A stretch of DNA of 64,000 nucleotides, from NCBI GenBank assembly GCA_023055425.1, contig JALGPY010000002.1:140179927-140243926 (forward strand), given 5' to 3'. The notes under the pieces are model-generated. The model saw only the letters and a list, made by a program, of their open reading frames with translations, had not been told where the DNA came from and ran no database searches. Source of the stretch: Linanthus parryae (lineage: Eukaryota; Streptophyta; Magnoliopsida; Ericales; Polemoniaceae). Below, in pieces: positions 33,122-47,680 of this stretch; position 1 is the first letter of the stretch, and each line of letters begins with the position of its first letter. Made by a program: the position numbers and the translations under genes.

Positions 33122-36100
33122 TGTAGAGTTCAAATAGCTTTACAAAATCTCAAGTATAGGATATCGTCTCAAGTAATAATCCGGTAAGTCCGGAGTCGAA
33201 TCCACAAGGAGAGGAGGGTTAGATAATGACTTACTATCACTAGAGTAAGCGACTAACTAAGCAAGTAACAAATTCTCTCAATCACTTTAGAGCTTGCCAA
33301 GCTATCAAATCCACCACTAGTGATGGAGCAAGTTTGAGAATGCGAGTAAGAACCAAAAGAAACGACTACTAATACTACTACGATTCAAGAGAATGAAGTT
33401 GGGTCAATTGATTTCGCTAGAAAACTTGCAAGTGAAGTCCAACACCCAAACTTTGTATCAAATGAAGAAGAATGGATTCTAAAGCAAAGATGAATGTCTA
33501 GCTCATGAATTCAAGAGCGAAACACAAAATCGAGTTATGTCAAGCATCAAGGATATGTACGCATCTAACTGAGTCCACATACAAGATCAAGCCACAATTC
33601 GGATTTGTCTTTCGACACACGAATGCAATAACTCGACATCCAAACTGGTGACAACTTGAAGAACAATTTAAAACTTTACAACAAGCCATCCAACTTCATC
33701 AAGTAACCCAACAAATGAACTGGCAAAGCATGTTATTGAGTTGAAGAAGAGATTTCACCAATATATTCAAATAGATTTCCATATATTTCAAGCTCAAACT
33801 CAAGAATACACAAGTCTATCTCAAAATCAACTCCAATAACCCAATACTAAGCTATAATTTGAAGAACTAAATCACTTGATTTCAAAACTGCACAAAACTA
33901 ACAAGTACTACCTCCGTTTCGTCTGTTTCGTCTGCGTTTGACTTTTTAACCCGTAACTGAGTCACTTTGACTTGGTGATTTGGGTACCAAAACGATGTAA
34001 TTTTTTAACAATTTTTTTATGGTATTTTAGAATAAATTTTCCTCTATAATACCATACAAAGATTACCAAGTTTTTGTATCGTTTTGCTAATCAAATCACC
34101 GGATGAAAGTAACCCAGTGAATAGTGACAAAAAGTGAAGTAGGCTGAATCAGGCGAAACAGAGGTAGTAATTGAGAAGCCTGTGAATCTAAACTGCTGCT
34201 GCAGTGCTACAGTAACCAGGCAGAAACAAATCACAGCTGCAGCAAAAGCATAGTAGGAACCAGAGCACAAAACCGCCTGAAACTGACCTCCTCTCTCCCC
34301 CTCTTCCTCTTTCCCTTGTTCTTGGCCCTGATTATGCTCAAAGAGAGCTCAGGCGCTCAAGAACAATCCCTGACTTGGTTGAAATCGGAGAGAGAGAGAG
34401 GACGAACATAGACCCAAAACAGAGCGTATGAACCGTCCGTCTGTGAGAGAGAGCTCCTGAAATTTCTTCACCATCTGTTTATATAGGCTGCAGGAGAGGG
34501 TTTCGTAGCCTCCAAGCCTTCATCTACGCCCTCCAATTCGTCTCCCACCCTCTGCATCGTCGATTTCAAACCCGTTCACATAAACCCTAGAAATTGGGTT
34601 TTCATTGTTGGTTCGTTCTTGGGCCAAATTGAGGGTTGTATACGGTTAGGAATGGGCTGGGGATCGTTTCGGGGTTGAAATTGAGTGAATAGATGGCGAT
34701 TTGGGGCTGGTTCGAAGCTTTGGAGAAGCTCGTCGTTGTGTTCATGGCTTCCTCATGTTCATTCTGTGATATCACTGTCGGGGAGAGAGAAATATAGGGG
34801 TCTGGCGTGAGTTGTTTGCTGGTTATTGCATCTTGGCCCCTTGATTTTGCTGGGGGCCTTTAAAAGGCCCCGAGCTCTTCTTGAAACATTTGAAAAACTT
34901 ACCACTCCAACCACAATCCGTTAAAAAGTCATCTTTTTAGTCCTTAGAAATTTTAGAACCTTACATTTTGGCCCCGATTCCGTTAATTTCTTCTCAAACA
35001 ACCCCTTGGATGCAACTTTGGCCTTGTGATTTGGCCTCTTGGCTTCTGAATCTTCATTTTTGGCCTACTTATTTACTCATCTTCTCACAAATACCTTTGA
35101 ATCTTCACTTTAACTTGCACTTTAGTTGCTTTGTCTTCAACTTTAGCCTCTTTATCACTTGACTTCTTCAAATTAAGTCCCTTAAACTCCTTCTTCATAT
35201 TCCTTGGCCTTCCTAAGCTCACTTGAACCGCGTCTTAAGTCTTGTGGAATATTTCTTTGAGTCTCAAAGCGCAATTTTTCCTACAAAATAAAGAAATTCC
35301 ACACAAACTAAAAGAATCAAGCATAATCTAGAAATAGGGTTATAATACACACGTTACACATAAAATTAAGTTATCAAGAGTTCAATAACATACTAAAATG
35401 TGCAATTTACGATCCTTAACACACCCCGCAACTAGCCTTTTGCTCGTCCTCGAGCAAAGAGAGCGATACAAGTAGTGAACTAGTAAAGAACCAATCATGA
35501 GAGACACACACTCAACTAGACAAGGGTTGTTAATTAAGTCCACACACATTATAAAATCCTAAATGAGAACCCAAAGATAATAAAATCCTAAAAATTACTA
35601 GCTAATTTTAAAATTTTTCTTTTGGGGGAAAAAGAAGAATGCACAAATGTTTCCTCAAATAAGTTCTCAAAGTCCAAAAAAATAGAGAAAGAAGCCTATG
35701 GACGTCTAAGCATATACTCATACAAATGTTGGCGGTGTTTGCTAGAAGGTGACTCATGCGAACCACAAAGCTTGTTAATTAAGTCCAATTTGCGACAAAG
35801 TATGCCTTCAAAAATAAGGATCACGTGAAAGTAGACATTCTCATACTCATTCAAAAGCACCCATATAGGATGGACCTCCAAAGCTTTGAACAAAAACGAG
35901 TTTTAGAATGGGGGATGTGGTTGTGGCCTTGTATGTGGATATTTCGGAGGTGGGGCGGTTTATCATAATTTCCGTTTATTTTTTTTATTTATTTTTTTTT
36001 TTTTTGAGATTTATAGCATTACCATTTTTTTTCACCTCCAATCCAAGGGCTCTCCAAGACCCACAACAAAATAGAGGAATATACAAGCGAGTGGGCTTTT

Positions 36101-36253
36101 TAAGCTAAACCAAGGGAGCTATCTAGGTGGTGACGTAACATAATCCCCGGACACCCTTCTATTTCTTAGACATCGCATGGGGTGTCATTGGTAACCACCA
36201 CTCCAATGGGCTACAAGTTTCCACAGCAAAAATGATTAGAGTTAAATCCTTTT
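33122..36253 (-). mobile_element. Array unit 4 (LTR 33122-35423, interior 35424-36253)
   Basis: The LTR carries the same MITE at the same site as unit 3. Interior subtype d: GGTGGGGCGG, a T-run broken by A's (CCGTTTATTTTTTTTATTT), CAAGGGCTCTCCAAGACCC. Unit 9 has the same subtype. Confidence 0.88.
33908..34167. mobile_element. Stowaway-type MITE in unit 4
   Basis: Same element and insertion site as in unit 3, with a 10-bp internal duplication near the left end (GTTTCGTCT repeated) giving 260 bp. Flanked by TA. Confidence 0.9.
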
Positions 36254-39079
36254 TGTAGAGTTCAAATAGCTTTACAAAATCCCAAGTATAGGATATCGTC
36301 TCAAGTAATAATCCGGTAAGTCCGGAGTCGAATCCACAAGGAGAGGAGGGTTAGATAATTACTTACTATCACTAGAGTAAGCGACTAACTAAGCAAGTAA
36401 CAAATTCTCTCAATCACTTTAGAGCTTGCCAAGCTATCAAATCCACCACTAGTGATGGAGCAAGTTTGAGAATGCGAGTAAGAACCAAAAGAAACGACTA
36501 CTAATACTACTACGATTCAAGAGAATGAAGTTGGGTCAATTGATTTCGCTAGAAAACTTGCAAGTGAAGTCCAACACCCAAACTTTGTATCAAATGAAGA
36601 AGAATGGATTCTAAAGCAAAGATGAATGTCTAGCTCATGAATTCAAGAGCGAAACACAAAATCGAGTTATGTCAAGAATCAAGGATATGTACTCATCTAA
36701 CTGAGTCCACATACAAGATCAAGCCACAATTCGGATTTGTCTTTCGACACACGAATTCAATAACTCGACATCCAAACTTGTGACAACTTGAAGAACAATT
36801 AAAAACCTTACAACAAGCCATCCAACTTCATCAAGTAACCCAACAAATGAACTGGCAAAGCATGTTATTGAGTTGAAGAAGAGATTTCACCAATATATTC
36901 AAATAGATTTCCATATATTTCAAGCTCAAACTCAAGAATACACAAGTCTATCTCAAAATCAACTCCAATAACCCAATACTAAGCTATAACTTGAAGAACT
37001 AAATCACTTGATTTCAAAACTGCACAAAACTAACAAGTAATTGAGAAGCCTGTGAATCTAAACTGCTGCTGCAGTGCTACAGTAACCAGACAGAAACAAA
37101 TTACAGCTGTAGCAAAAGTATAGTAGGAACCAGAGCACAAAACCGCCTCAAACTGACCTCCTCTCTCCCCCTCTTCCTCTTTCCCTTGTTATTGGCCCTA
37201 ATTATGCTCAAAGAGAGCTTAGGCGCTCAAGAACAATCCCTGACTTGGGTGAAATCGGAGAGAGAGAGGACGAACATAGACCCAAAACAGAGCGTATGAA
37301 CCATCCGTCTGTGAGAGAGAGCTCCTGAAATTTCTTCACCATCTGTTTATATAGGCTGCAGGAGAGGGTTTCATAGCCTCCAAGCCTTCATCTACGCCCT
37401 CCAATTCGTCTCCCACCCTCGGCATCGTCGATTTCAAACCCGTTCACATAAACCGTAGAAATTGGGTTTTCATTGTTGGTTCGTTCTTGGGCCAAATTGG
37501 GGGTTGTATACGGTTAGGAATGGGCTGGGGATCGTTTTGGGGTTGAAATTGAGTGAAGAGATGGCGATTTGGGGCTGGTTTGAAGCTTTGGAGAAGCTCG
37601 TCGTTGTGTTCATGGCTTCCTCTGGTTCATTCTGTGATATCACCGTCGGGGAGAGAGAAAGATAGGGGTCTGGCGTGAGTTGTTTGCTGGTTATTGCATC
37701 TTGGCCCTTCTTGAAACATTTGAAAAACTTACCACTCCAACCACAATCCGTTAAAAAGTCATCTTTTTAGTCCTTAGAAATTTTAGAACCTTACATTTTG
37801 GCCCCGATTCCGTTAGTTTCTTCTCAAACAACCCCTTGGATGCAACTTTGGCCTTGTAATTTGGCCTCTTAGCTTCTGAATCTTCATTTTTGGCCTACTT
37901 ATTTACTCATCTTCTCACAAAGACCTTTGAATCTTCACTTTAACTTGCAATTTAGTTGCTTTGTCTTCAACTTTAGCCTCTTTATCACTTGACTTCTTCA
38001 AATTAAGTCCCTTAAACTCCTTCTTCATATTCCTTGGCCTTCCTAAGCTCACTTGAACCACCTCTTAAGTCTTCTGGAATATTTCTTTGAGTCTCAAAGC
38101 GCAATTTTCCCTATAAAATAAAGAAATTCCACACAAACTAAAAGAATCAAGCATCATCTAGAAATAGGGTTATAATACACATGTTACACATAAAAGTAAG
38201 TTATCAAGAGTTCAATAACATACTAAAATGTGCAATTTACGATCCTTAACACACCCCGCAACTGGCCTTTTGCTCGTCCTCGAGCAAAGAGAGCGATACA
38301 AGTAGTGAACTAGTAAAGAACCAATCATGAGAGACACACACTCAACTAGACAAGGGTTGTTAATTAAGTCCACACACATTATAAAATCCTAAATGAGAAC
38401 CCAAAGATAATAAAATCCTAAAAATTACTAGCTAATTTTAAAATTTTTTTTTGTGGGCGAAAAAGAAGAATGCACAAATGTTTCCTCAAATAAGTTCTCA
38501 AAGTCCAAAAAGATAGAGAAAGAAGCCTATGGACGTCTAAGCATATACTCATACAAATGTGGGCAGTGTTTGGTAGAAGGTGACTCATGCGAACCACAAA
38601 GCTTGTTAATTAAGTCCAATTTGCGACAAAGTATGCCTTCAAAAATAAGGATCACATGAAAGTAGACATTCTCGTACTCATTCAAAAGCACCCATATAGG
38701 ATGGACCTCCAAAGCTTTGAAAAAAAACGAGTTTTAGAATGGGGGATGTGGTTGTGGCCTTGTATGTGGAAATTTCGGAGGTGGTGCGGTTTATCATAAT
38801 TTCCGTTTTTTTTTTTTTTTTTTTTTTTTTTTGATTTATAGCATTACCATTTTTTTTTCACCTCCAATCCAAGGTCTCTCCATGACCCACAACAAAATAG
38901 AGGAATATATAAGCGAGTGGGCTTTTTAAGCTAAACCAAGGGAGCTATCTAGGTGGTGACGTAACATAATCCCCGGACACCCTTCTATTTCTTAGACATC
39001 GCATGGGGTGTCATTGGTAACCACCACTCCAATGGGCTACAAGTTTCCACAGCAAAAACGATTAGAGTTAAATCCTTTT
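36254..39079 (-). mobile_element. Array unit 5 (LTR 36254-38253, interior 38254-39079)
   Basis: The LTR lacks the MITE and has lost about 38 bases including the GC palindrome (junction near 37707, TTGGCCC joined to TTCTTGAAAC). Interior subtype e: GGTGGTGCGG, long pure T-run then GATTTATAGC, AAGGTCTCTCCATGACCC. Confidence 0.88.
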
Positions 39080-41670
39080 TGTAGAGTTCAAATAGCTTTA
39101 CAAAATCCCAAGTATAGGATATCGTCTCAAGTAATAATCCGATAAGTCCGGAGTCGAATCCACAAGGAGAGGAGGGTTAGATAATGACTTACTATCACTA
39201 GAGTAAGCGACTAACAAAGCAAGTAACAAATTCTCTCAATCACTTTAGAGCTTGCCAAGCTATCAAATCCACCACTAGTGATGGAGCAAGTTTGAGAATG
39301 CGAGTACGAACCAAAAGAAACGACTACTAATACTACTACGATTCAAGAGAATGAAGTTGGGTCAATTGATTTCTCTAGAAAACTTGCAAGTGAAGTCCAA
39401 CACCCAAACTTTGTATCAAATGAAGAAGAATGGATTCTAAAGCAAAGATGAATGTCTAGCTCATGAATTCAAGAGCGAAACACAAAATCGAGTTATGTCA
39501 AGCATCAAGGATATGTACGCATCTAACTGAGTCCACATACAAGATCAAGCCACAATTCGGATTTTTCTTTCGACACACAATTGCAATAACTCGACATCCA
39601 AACTGGTGACAACTTGAAGAACAATTTAAAACTTTACAACAAGCCATCCAACTTCATCAAGTAACCCAAAAAATGAACTGGCAAAGCATGTTATTGAGTT
39701 GAAGAAGAGATTTCACCAATATATTCAAATAGATTTCCATTTATTTCAAGCTCAAACTCAAGAATACACAAGTCTATCTCAAAATCAACTCCAATAACCC
39801 AATACTAATCTATAACTTGAAGAACTAATTCACTTGATTTCAAAATTGCACAAAACTAACAAGTAATTGAGAATCCTGTGAATCTAAACTACTGCTGCAG
39901 TGCTACAGTAACAAGACAGAAACAAATCACAGCTGCAGCAAAAGCATAGTAGGAACCAGAGCACAAAACCGCCTGAAACTGACCTCCTCTCTCCCCCTCT
40001 TCCTCTTTCCCTTGTTCTTGGCCCTGATTATGCTCAAAGAGATCTCAGGCGCTCAAGAACAATCCCTGACTTGGGTGAAATCGGAGAGAGAGAGAGAGGA
40101 CGAACATAGACCCAAAACAGAGCGTATGAACCGTCCGTCTGTGAGAGAGAGCTCCTGAAATTTCTTCACCATCTGTTTATATAGGCTGCAGGAGAGGGTT
40201 TCGTAGCCTCCAAGCCTTCATCTACGCCCTCCAATTCGTCTCCCACCCTCTGCATCGTCGATTTCAAACCCGTTCACTTAAACCCTAGAAATTGGGTTTT
40301 CATTGTTGGTTCGTTCTTGGGCCAAATTGGGGGTTGTATACGGTTAGGAATGGGTTGGGGATCGTTTTGGGGTTGAAATTGAGTGAAGAGATGGATATTT
40401 GGGGCTGGTTCGAAGCTTTGGAGAAGCTCGTAGTTGTGTTCATGGCTTCCTCTGGTTCATTCTATGATATCACCGTCGGGGAGAGAGAAAGATAGGGGTC
40501 CGGCGTGAGTTGTTTGCTGGTTATTGCATCTTGGCCCCTTGATTTTGCTGGGGGCCTTTAAAAGGCCCCCAGCTCTTCTTGAAACATTTGAAAAACTTAC
40601 CACTCCAACCACAATCCGTTAAAAAGTCATCTTTTTAGTCCTTAGAAATTTTAGAACCTTACATTTTGGCCCCGATTCCGTTAATTTCTTCTCAAACAAC
40701 CCCTTGGATGCAACTTTGGCCTTGTAATTTGGCCTCTTGGCTTCTGAATCTTCATTTTTGGCCTACTTATTTACTCATCTTCTCACAAAGACCTTTGAAT
40801 CTTCACTTTAACTTGCAATTTAGTTTCTTTGTCTTCAACTTTAGCCTCTTTATCACTTGACTTCTTCAAATTAAGTCCCTTAAACTCCTTCTTCATATTC
40901 CTTGGCCTTCCTAAGCTCACTTGAACCACCTCTTAAGTCTTCTGGAATATTTCTTTGAGTCTCAAAGTGCAATTTTTCCTATAAAATAAAGAAATTCCAC
41001 ACAAACTAAAAGAATCAAGCATCATCTAGAAATAGGGTTATAATACACACGTTACACATAAAAGTAAGTTATCAAGAGTTCAATAACATACTAAAATGTG
41101 CAATTTACGATCCTTAACACACCCCGCAACTAGTCTTTTGCTCGTCCTCGAGCAAAGAGAGCGATACAAGTAGTGAACTAGTAAAGAACCAATCATGAGA
41201 GACACACACTCAACTAGACAAGGGTTGTTAATTAAGTCCACACACATTATAAAATCCTAAATGAGAACCCAAAGATAATAAAATCCTAAAAATTACTAGC
41301 TAATTTTAAAATTTTTTTTGTGGGGAAAAAAGAAGAATGCACAAATGTTTCCTCAAATAAGTTCTCAAAGTCCAAAAAGATAGAGAAAGAAGCCTATGGA
41401 CGTCTAAGCATATACTCATACAAATGTGGGCGGTGTTTGGTAGAAGGTGACTCATGCGAACCACAAAGCTTGTTAATTAAGTCCAATTTGCGACAAAGTA
41501 TGCCTTCAAAAATAAGGATCACGTGAAAGTAGACATTCTCATCTCATTCAAAAGCACCCATATAGGATGGACCTCCAAAGCTTTGAACAAAAACGAGTTT
41601 TAGAATGGGGGATGTGGTTGTGGCCTTGTATGTGGATATTTCGGAGGTGGTGCGGTTTATCATAATTTCC

Positions 41671-41703
<33 letters not shown>

Positions 41704-41947
41704 TTATAGCATTACCATTTTTTTTTCACCTCCAATCCAAGGTCTCTCCATGACCCACAACAAAATAGAGGAATATATAAGCGAGTGGGCTTTTTAAGCT
41801 AAACCAAGGGAGCTATCTAGGTGGTGACGTAACATAATCCCCGGACACCCTTCTATTTCTTAGACATCGCATGGGGTGTCATTGGTAACCACCACTCCAA
41901 TGGGCTACAAGTTTCCACAGCAAAAACGATTAGAGTTAAATCCTTTT
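39080..41947 (-). mobile_element. Array unit 6 (LTR 39080-41121, interior 41122-41947)
   Basis: First of four near-identical units (6-9 by LTR) marked by CCGATAAGTCCGG, ACCCAAAAAATGAACTGG and GATTTCTCTAGAAAAC. Interior subtype e. Confidence 0.88.
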
Positions 41948-44816
41948 TGTAGAGTTCAAATAGCTTTACAAAATCCCAAGTATAGGATATCGTCTCAAGT
42001 AATAATCCGATAAGTCCGGAGTCGAATCCACAAGGAGAGGAGGGTTAGATAATGACTTACTATCACTAGAGTAAGCGACTAATAAAGCAAGTAACAAATT
42101 CTCTCAATCACTTTAGAGCTTGCCAAGCTATCAAATCCACCACTAGTGATGGAGCAAGTTTGAGAATGCGAGTACGAACCAAAAGAAACGACTACTAATA
42201 CTACTACGATTCAAGAGAATGAAGTTGGGTCAATTGATTTCTCTAGAAAACTTGCAAGTGAAGTCCAACACCCAAACTTTGTATCAAATGAAGAAGAATG
42301 GATTCTAAAGCAAAGATGAATGTCTAGCTCATGAATTCAAGAGCGAAACACAAAATCGAGTTATGTCAAGCATCAAGGATATGTACGCATCTAACTGAGT
42401 CCACATACAAGATCAAGCCACAATTCGGATTTTTCTTTCGACACACAATTGCAATAACTCGACATCCAAACTGGTGACAACTTGAAGAACAATTTAAAAC
42501 TTTACAACAAGCCATCCAACTTCATCAAGTAACCCAAAAAATGAACTGGCAAAGCATGTTATTGAGTTGAAGAAGAGATTTCACCAATATATTCAAATAG
42601 ATTTCCATTTATTTCAAGCTCAAACTCAAGAATACACAAGTCTATCTCAAAATCAACTCCAATAACCCAATACTAATCTATAACTTGAAGAACTAATTCA
42701 CTTGATTTCAAAATTGCACAAAACTAACAAGTAATTGAGAATCCTGTGAATCTAAACTACAGCTGCAGTGCTACAGTAACCAGATAGAAACAAATCACAG
42801 CTGCAGCAAAAGCATAGTAGGAACCAGAGCACAAAACCGCCTGAAACTGACCTCCTCTCTCCCCCTCTTCCTCTTTCCCTTTTTCTTGGCCCTGATTATG
42901 CTCAAAGAGATCTCAGGCGCTCAAGAACAATCCCTGACTTGGGTGAAATCGGAGAGAGAGAGAGAGAGGACGAACATAGACCCAAAACAGAGCGTATGAA
43001 CCGTCCGTCTGTGAGAGAGAGCTCCTGAAATTTCTTCACCATCTGTTTATATAGGCTGCAGGAGAGGGTTTCGTAGCCTCCAAGCCTTCATCTACGCCCT
43101 CCAATTCGTCTCCCACCCTCTGCATCGTCGATTTCAAACCCGTTCACATAAACCCTAGAAATTGGGTTTTCATTGTTGGTTCGTTCTTGGGCCAAATTGG
43201 GGGTTGTATACGGTTAGGAATGGGTTGGGGATCGTTTTGGGGTTGAAATTGAGTGAAGAGATGGATATTTGGGGCTGGTTCGAAGCTTTGGAGAAGCTCG
43301 TAGTTGTGTTCATGGCTTCCTCTGGTTCATTCTATGATATCACCGTCGGGGAGAGAGAAAGATAGGGGTCCGGCGTGAGTTGTTTGCTGGTTATTGCATC
43401 TTGGCCCCTTGATTTTGCTGGGGGCCTTTAAAAGGCCCCCAGCTCTTCTTGAAACATTTGAAAAACTTACCAATCCAACCACAATCCGTTAAAAAGTCAT
43501 CTTTTTAGTCCTTAGAAATTTTAGAACCTTACATTTTGGCCCCGATTCCGTTAATTTCTTCTCAAACAACCCCTTGGATGCAACTTTGGCCTTGTAATTT
43601 GGCCTCTTGGCTTCTGAATCTTCATTTTTGGCCTACTTATTTACTCATCTTCTCACAAAGACCTTTGAATCTTCACTTTAACTTGCAATTTAGTTTCTTT
43701 GTCTTCAACTTTAGCCTCTTTATCACTTGACTTCTTCAAATTAAGTCCCTTAAACTCCTTCTTCATATTCCTTGGCCTTCCTAAGCTCACTTGAACCACC
43801 TCTTAAGTCTTCTGGAATATTTCTTTGAGTCTCAAAGTGCAATTTTTCCTATAAAATAAAGAAATTCCACACAAACTAAAAGAATCAAGCATCATCTAGA
43901 AATAGGGTTATAATACACACGTTACACATAAAAGTAAGTTATCAAGAGTTCAATAACATACTAAAATGTGCAATTTACGATCCTTAACACACCCCGCAAC
44001 TAGTCTTTTGCTCGTCCTCGAGCAAAGAGAGCGATACAAGTAGTGAACTAGTAAAGAACCAATCATGAGAGACACACACTCAACTAGACAAGGGTTGTTA
44101 ATTAAGTCCACACACATTATAAAATCCTAAATGAGAACCCAAAGATAATAAAATCCTAAAAATTACTAGCTAATTTTAAAATTTTTTTTGTGGGGAAAAA
44201 AGAAGAATGCACAAATGTTTCCTCAAATAAGTTCTCAAAGTCCAAAAAGATAGAGAAAGAAGCCTATGGACGTCTAAGCATATACTCATACAAATGTGGG
44301 CGGTGTTTGGTAGAAGGTGACTCATGCGAACCACAAAGCTTGTTAATTAAGTCCAATTTGCGACAAAGTATGCCTTCAAAAATAAGGATCACGTGAAAGT
44401 AGACATTCTCATCTCATTCAAAAGCACCCATATAGGATGGACCTCCAAAGCTTTGAACAAAAACGAGTTTTAGAATGGGGGATGTGGTTGTGGCCTTGTA
44501 TGTGGATATTTCGGAGGTGGTGCGGTTTATCATAATTTCCGTTTTTTTTTTTTTTTTTTTTTTTTTTTTGATTTATAGCATTACCATTTTTTTTTCACCT
44601 CCAATCCAAGGTCTCTCCATGACCCACAACAAAATAGAGGAATATATAAGCGAGTGGGCTTTTTAAGCTAAACCAAGGGAGCTATCTAGGTGGTGACGTA
44701 ACATAATCCCCGGACACCCTTCTATTTCTTAGACATCGCATGGGGTGTCATTGGTAACCACCACTCCAATGGGCTACAAGTTTCCACAGCAAAAACAATT
44801 AGAGTTAAATCCTTTT
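41948..44816 (-). mobile_element. Array unit 7 (LTR 41948-43991, interior 43992-44816)
   Basis: Same LTR group as unit 6. The GA repeat in the LTR near 42955-42968 is longer than in its neighbours. Interior subtype e. Confidence 0.88.
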
Positions 44817-47680
44817 TGTAGAGTTCAAATAGCTTTACAAAATCCCAAGTATAGGATATCGTCTCAAGTAATAATCCGATAAGTCCGGAGTCGAATCCAC
44901 AAGGAGAGGAGGGTTAGATAATGACCTACTATCACTAGAGTAAGCGACTAACAAAGCAAGTAACAAATTCTCTCAATCACTTTAGAGCTTGCCAAGCTAT
45001 CAAATCCACCACTAGTGATGGAGCAAGTTTGAGAATACGAGTACGAACCAAAAGAAACGACTACTAATACTACTACGATTCAAGAGAATGAAGTTGGGTC
45101 AATTGATTTCTCTAGAAAACTTGCAAGTGAAGTCCAACACCCAAACTTTGTATCAAATGAAGAAGAATGGATTCTAAAGCAAAGATGAATGTCTAGCTCA
45201 TGAATTCAAGAGCGAAACACAAAATCGAGTTATGTCAAGCATCAAGGATATGTACGCATCTAACTGAGTCCACATACAAGATCAAGCCACAATTCGGATT
45301 TTTCTTTCGACACACAATTGCAATAACTCGACATCCAAACTGGTGACAACTTGAAGAACAATTTAAAACTTTACAACAAGCCATCAAACTTCATCAAGTA
45401 ACCCAAAAAATGAACTGGCAAAGCATGTTATTGAGTTGAAGAAGAGATTTCACCAATATATTCAAATAGATTTCCATTTATTTCAAGCTCAAACTCAAGA
45501 ATACACAAGTCTATCTCAAAATCAACTCCAATAACCCAATACTAATCTATAACTTGAAGAACTAATTCACTTGATTTCAAAATTGCACAAAACTAACAAG
45601 TAATTGAGAATCCTGTGAATCTAAACTACTGCTGCAGTGCTACAGTAACCAGACAGAAACAAATCACAGCTGCAGCAAAAGCATAGTAGGAACCAGAGCA
45701 CAAAACCGCCTGAAACTGACCTCCTCTCTCCCCCTCTTCCTCTTTCCCTTGTTCTTGGCCCTGATTATGCTCAAAGAGATCTCAGGCGCTCAAGAACAAT
45801 CCCTGACTTGGGTGAAATCGGAGAGAGAGAGAGGACGAACATAGACCCAAAACAGAGCGTATGAACCGTCCGTCTGTGAGAGAGAGCTCCTGAAATTTCT
45901 TCACCATCTGTTTATATAGGCTGCAGGAGAGGGTTTCGTAGCCTCCAAGCCTTCATCTACGCCCTCCAATTCGTCTCCCACCCTCTGCATCGTCGATTTC
46001 AAACCCGTTCACATAAACCCTAGAAATTGGGTTTTCATTGTTGGTTCGTTCTTGGGCCAAATTGGGGGTTGTATACGGTTAGGAATGGGTTGGGGATCGT
46101 TTTGGGGTTGAAATTGAGTGAAGAGATGGATATTTGGGGCTGGTTCGAAGCTTTGGAGAAGCTCGTAGTTGTGTTCATGGCTTCCTCTGGTTCATTCTAT
46201 GATATCACCGTCGGGGAGAGAGAAAGATAGGGGTCCGGCGTGAGTTGTTTGCTGGTTATTGCATCTTGGCCCCTTGATTTTGCTGGGGGCCTTTAAAAGG
46301 CCCCCAGCTCTTCTTGAAACATTTGAAAAACTTACCACTCCAACCACAATCCGTTAAAAAGTCATCTTTTTAGTCCTTAGAAATTTTAGAACCTTACATT
46401 TTGGCCCCGATTCCGTTAATTTCTTCTCAAACAACCCCTTGGATGCAACTTTGGCCTTGTAATTTGGCCTCTTGGCTTCTGAATCTTCATTTTTGGCCTA
46501 CTTATTTACTCATCTTCTCACAAAGACCTTTGAATCTTCACTTTAACTTGCAATTTAGTTTCTTTGTCTTCAACTTTAGCCTCTTTATCACTTGACTTCT
46601 TCAAATTAAGTCCCTTAAACTCCTTCTTCATATTCCTTGGCCTTCCTAAGCTCACTTGAACCACCTCTTAAGTCTTCTGGAATATTTCTTTGAGTCTCAA
46701 AGTGCAATTTTTCCTATAAAATAAAGAAATTCCACACAAACTAAAAGAATCAAGCATCATCTAGAAATAGGGTTATAATACACACGTTACACATAAAAGT
46801 AAGTTATCAAGAGTTCAATAACATACTAAAATGTGCAATTTACGATCCTTAACACACCCCGCAACTAGTCTTTTGCTCGTCCTCGAGCAAAGAGAGCGAT
46901 ACAAGTAGTGAACTAGTAAAGAACCAATCATGAGAGACACACACTCAACTAGACAAGGGTTGTTAATTAAGTCCACACACATTATAAAATCCTAAATGAG
47001 AACCCAAAGATAATAAAATCCTAAAAATTACTAGCTAATTTTAAAATTTTTTTTGTGGGGAAAAAAGAAGAATGCACAAATGTTTCCTCAAATAAGTTCT
47101 CAAAGTCCAAAAAGATAGAGAAAGAAGCCTATGGACGTCTAAGCATATACTCATACAAATGTGGGCGGTGTTTGGTAGAAGGTGACTCATGCGAACCACA
47201 AAGCTTGTTAATTAAGTCCAATTTGCGACAAAGTATGCCTTCAAAAATAAGGATCACGTGAAAGTAGACATTCTCATCTCATTCAAAAGCACCCATATAG
47301 GATGGACCTCCAAAGCTTTGAACAAAAACGAGTTTTAGAATGGGGGATGTGGTTGTGGCCTTGTATGTGGATATTTCGGAGGTGGTGCGGTTTATCATAA
47401 TTTCCGTTTTTTTTTTTTTTTTTTTTTTTTTTTGATTTATAGCATTACCATTTTTTTTTCACCTCCAATCCAAGGTCTCTCCATGACCCACAACAAAATA
47501 GAGGAATATATAAGCGAGTGGGCTTTTTAAGCTAAACCAAGGGAGCTATCTAGGTGGTGACGTAACATAATCCCCGGACACCCTTCTATTTCTTAGACAT
47601 CGCATGGGGTGTCATTGGTAACCACCACTCCAATGGGCTACAAGTTTCCACAGCAAAAACAATTAGAGTTAAATCCTTTT
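44817..47680 (-). mobile_element. Array unit 8 (LTR 44817-46856, interior 46857-47680)
   Basis: Shares private variants GACCTACTATC, GAGAATACGAG and CCATCAAACTTC with unit 9, so these two LTRs are the closest pair in the group. Interior subtype e. Confidence 0.88.
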
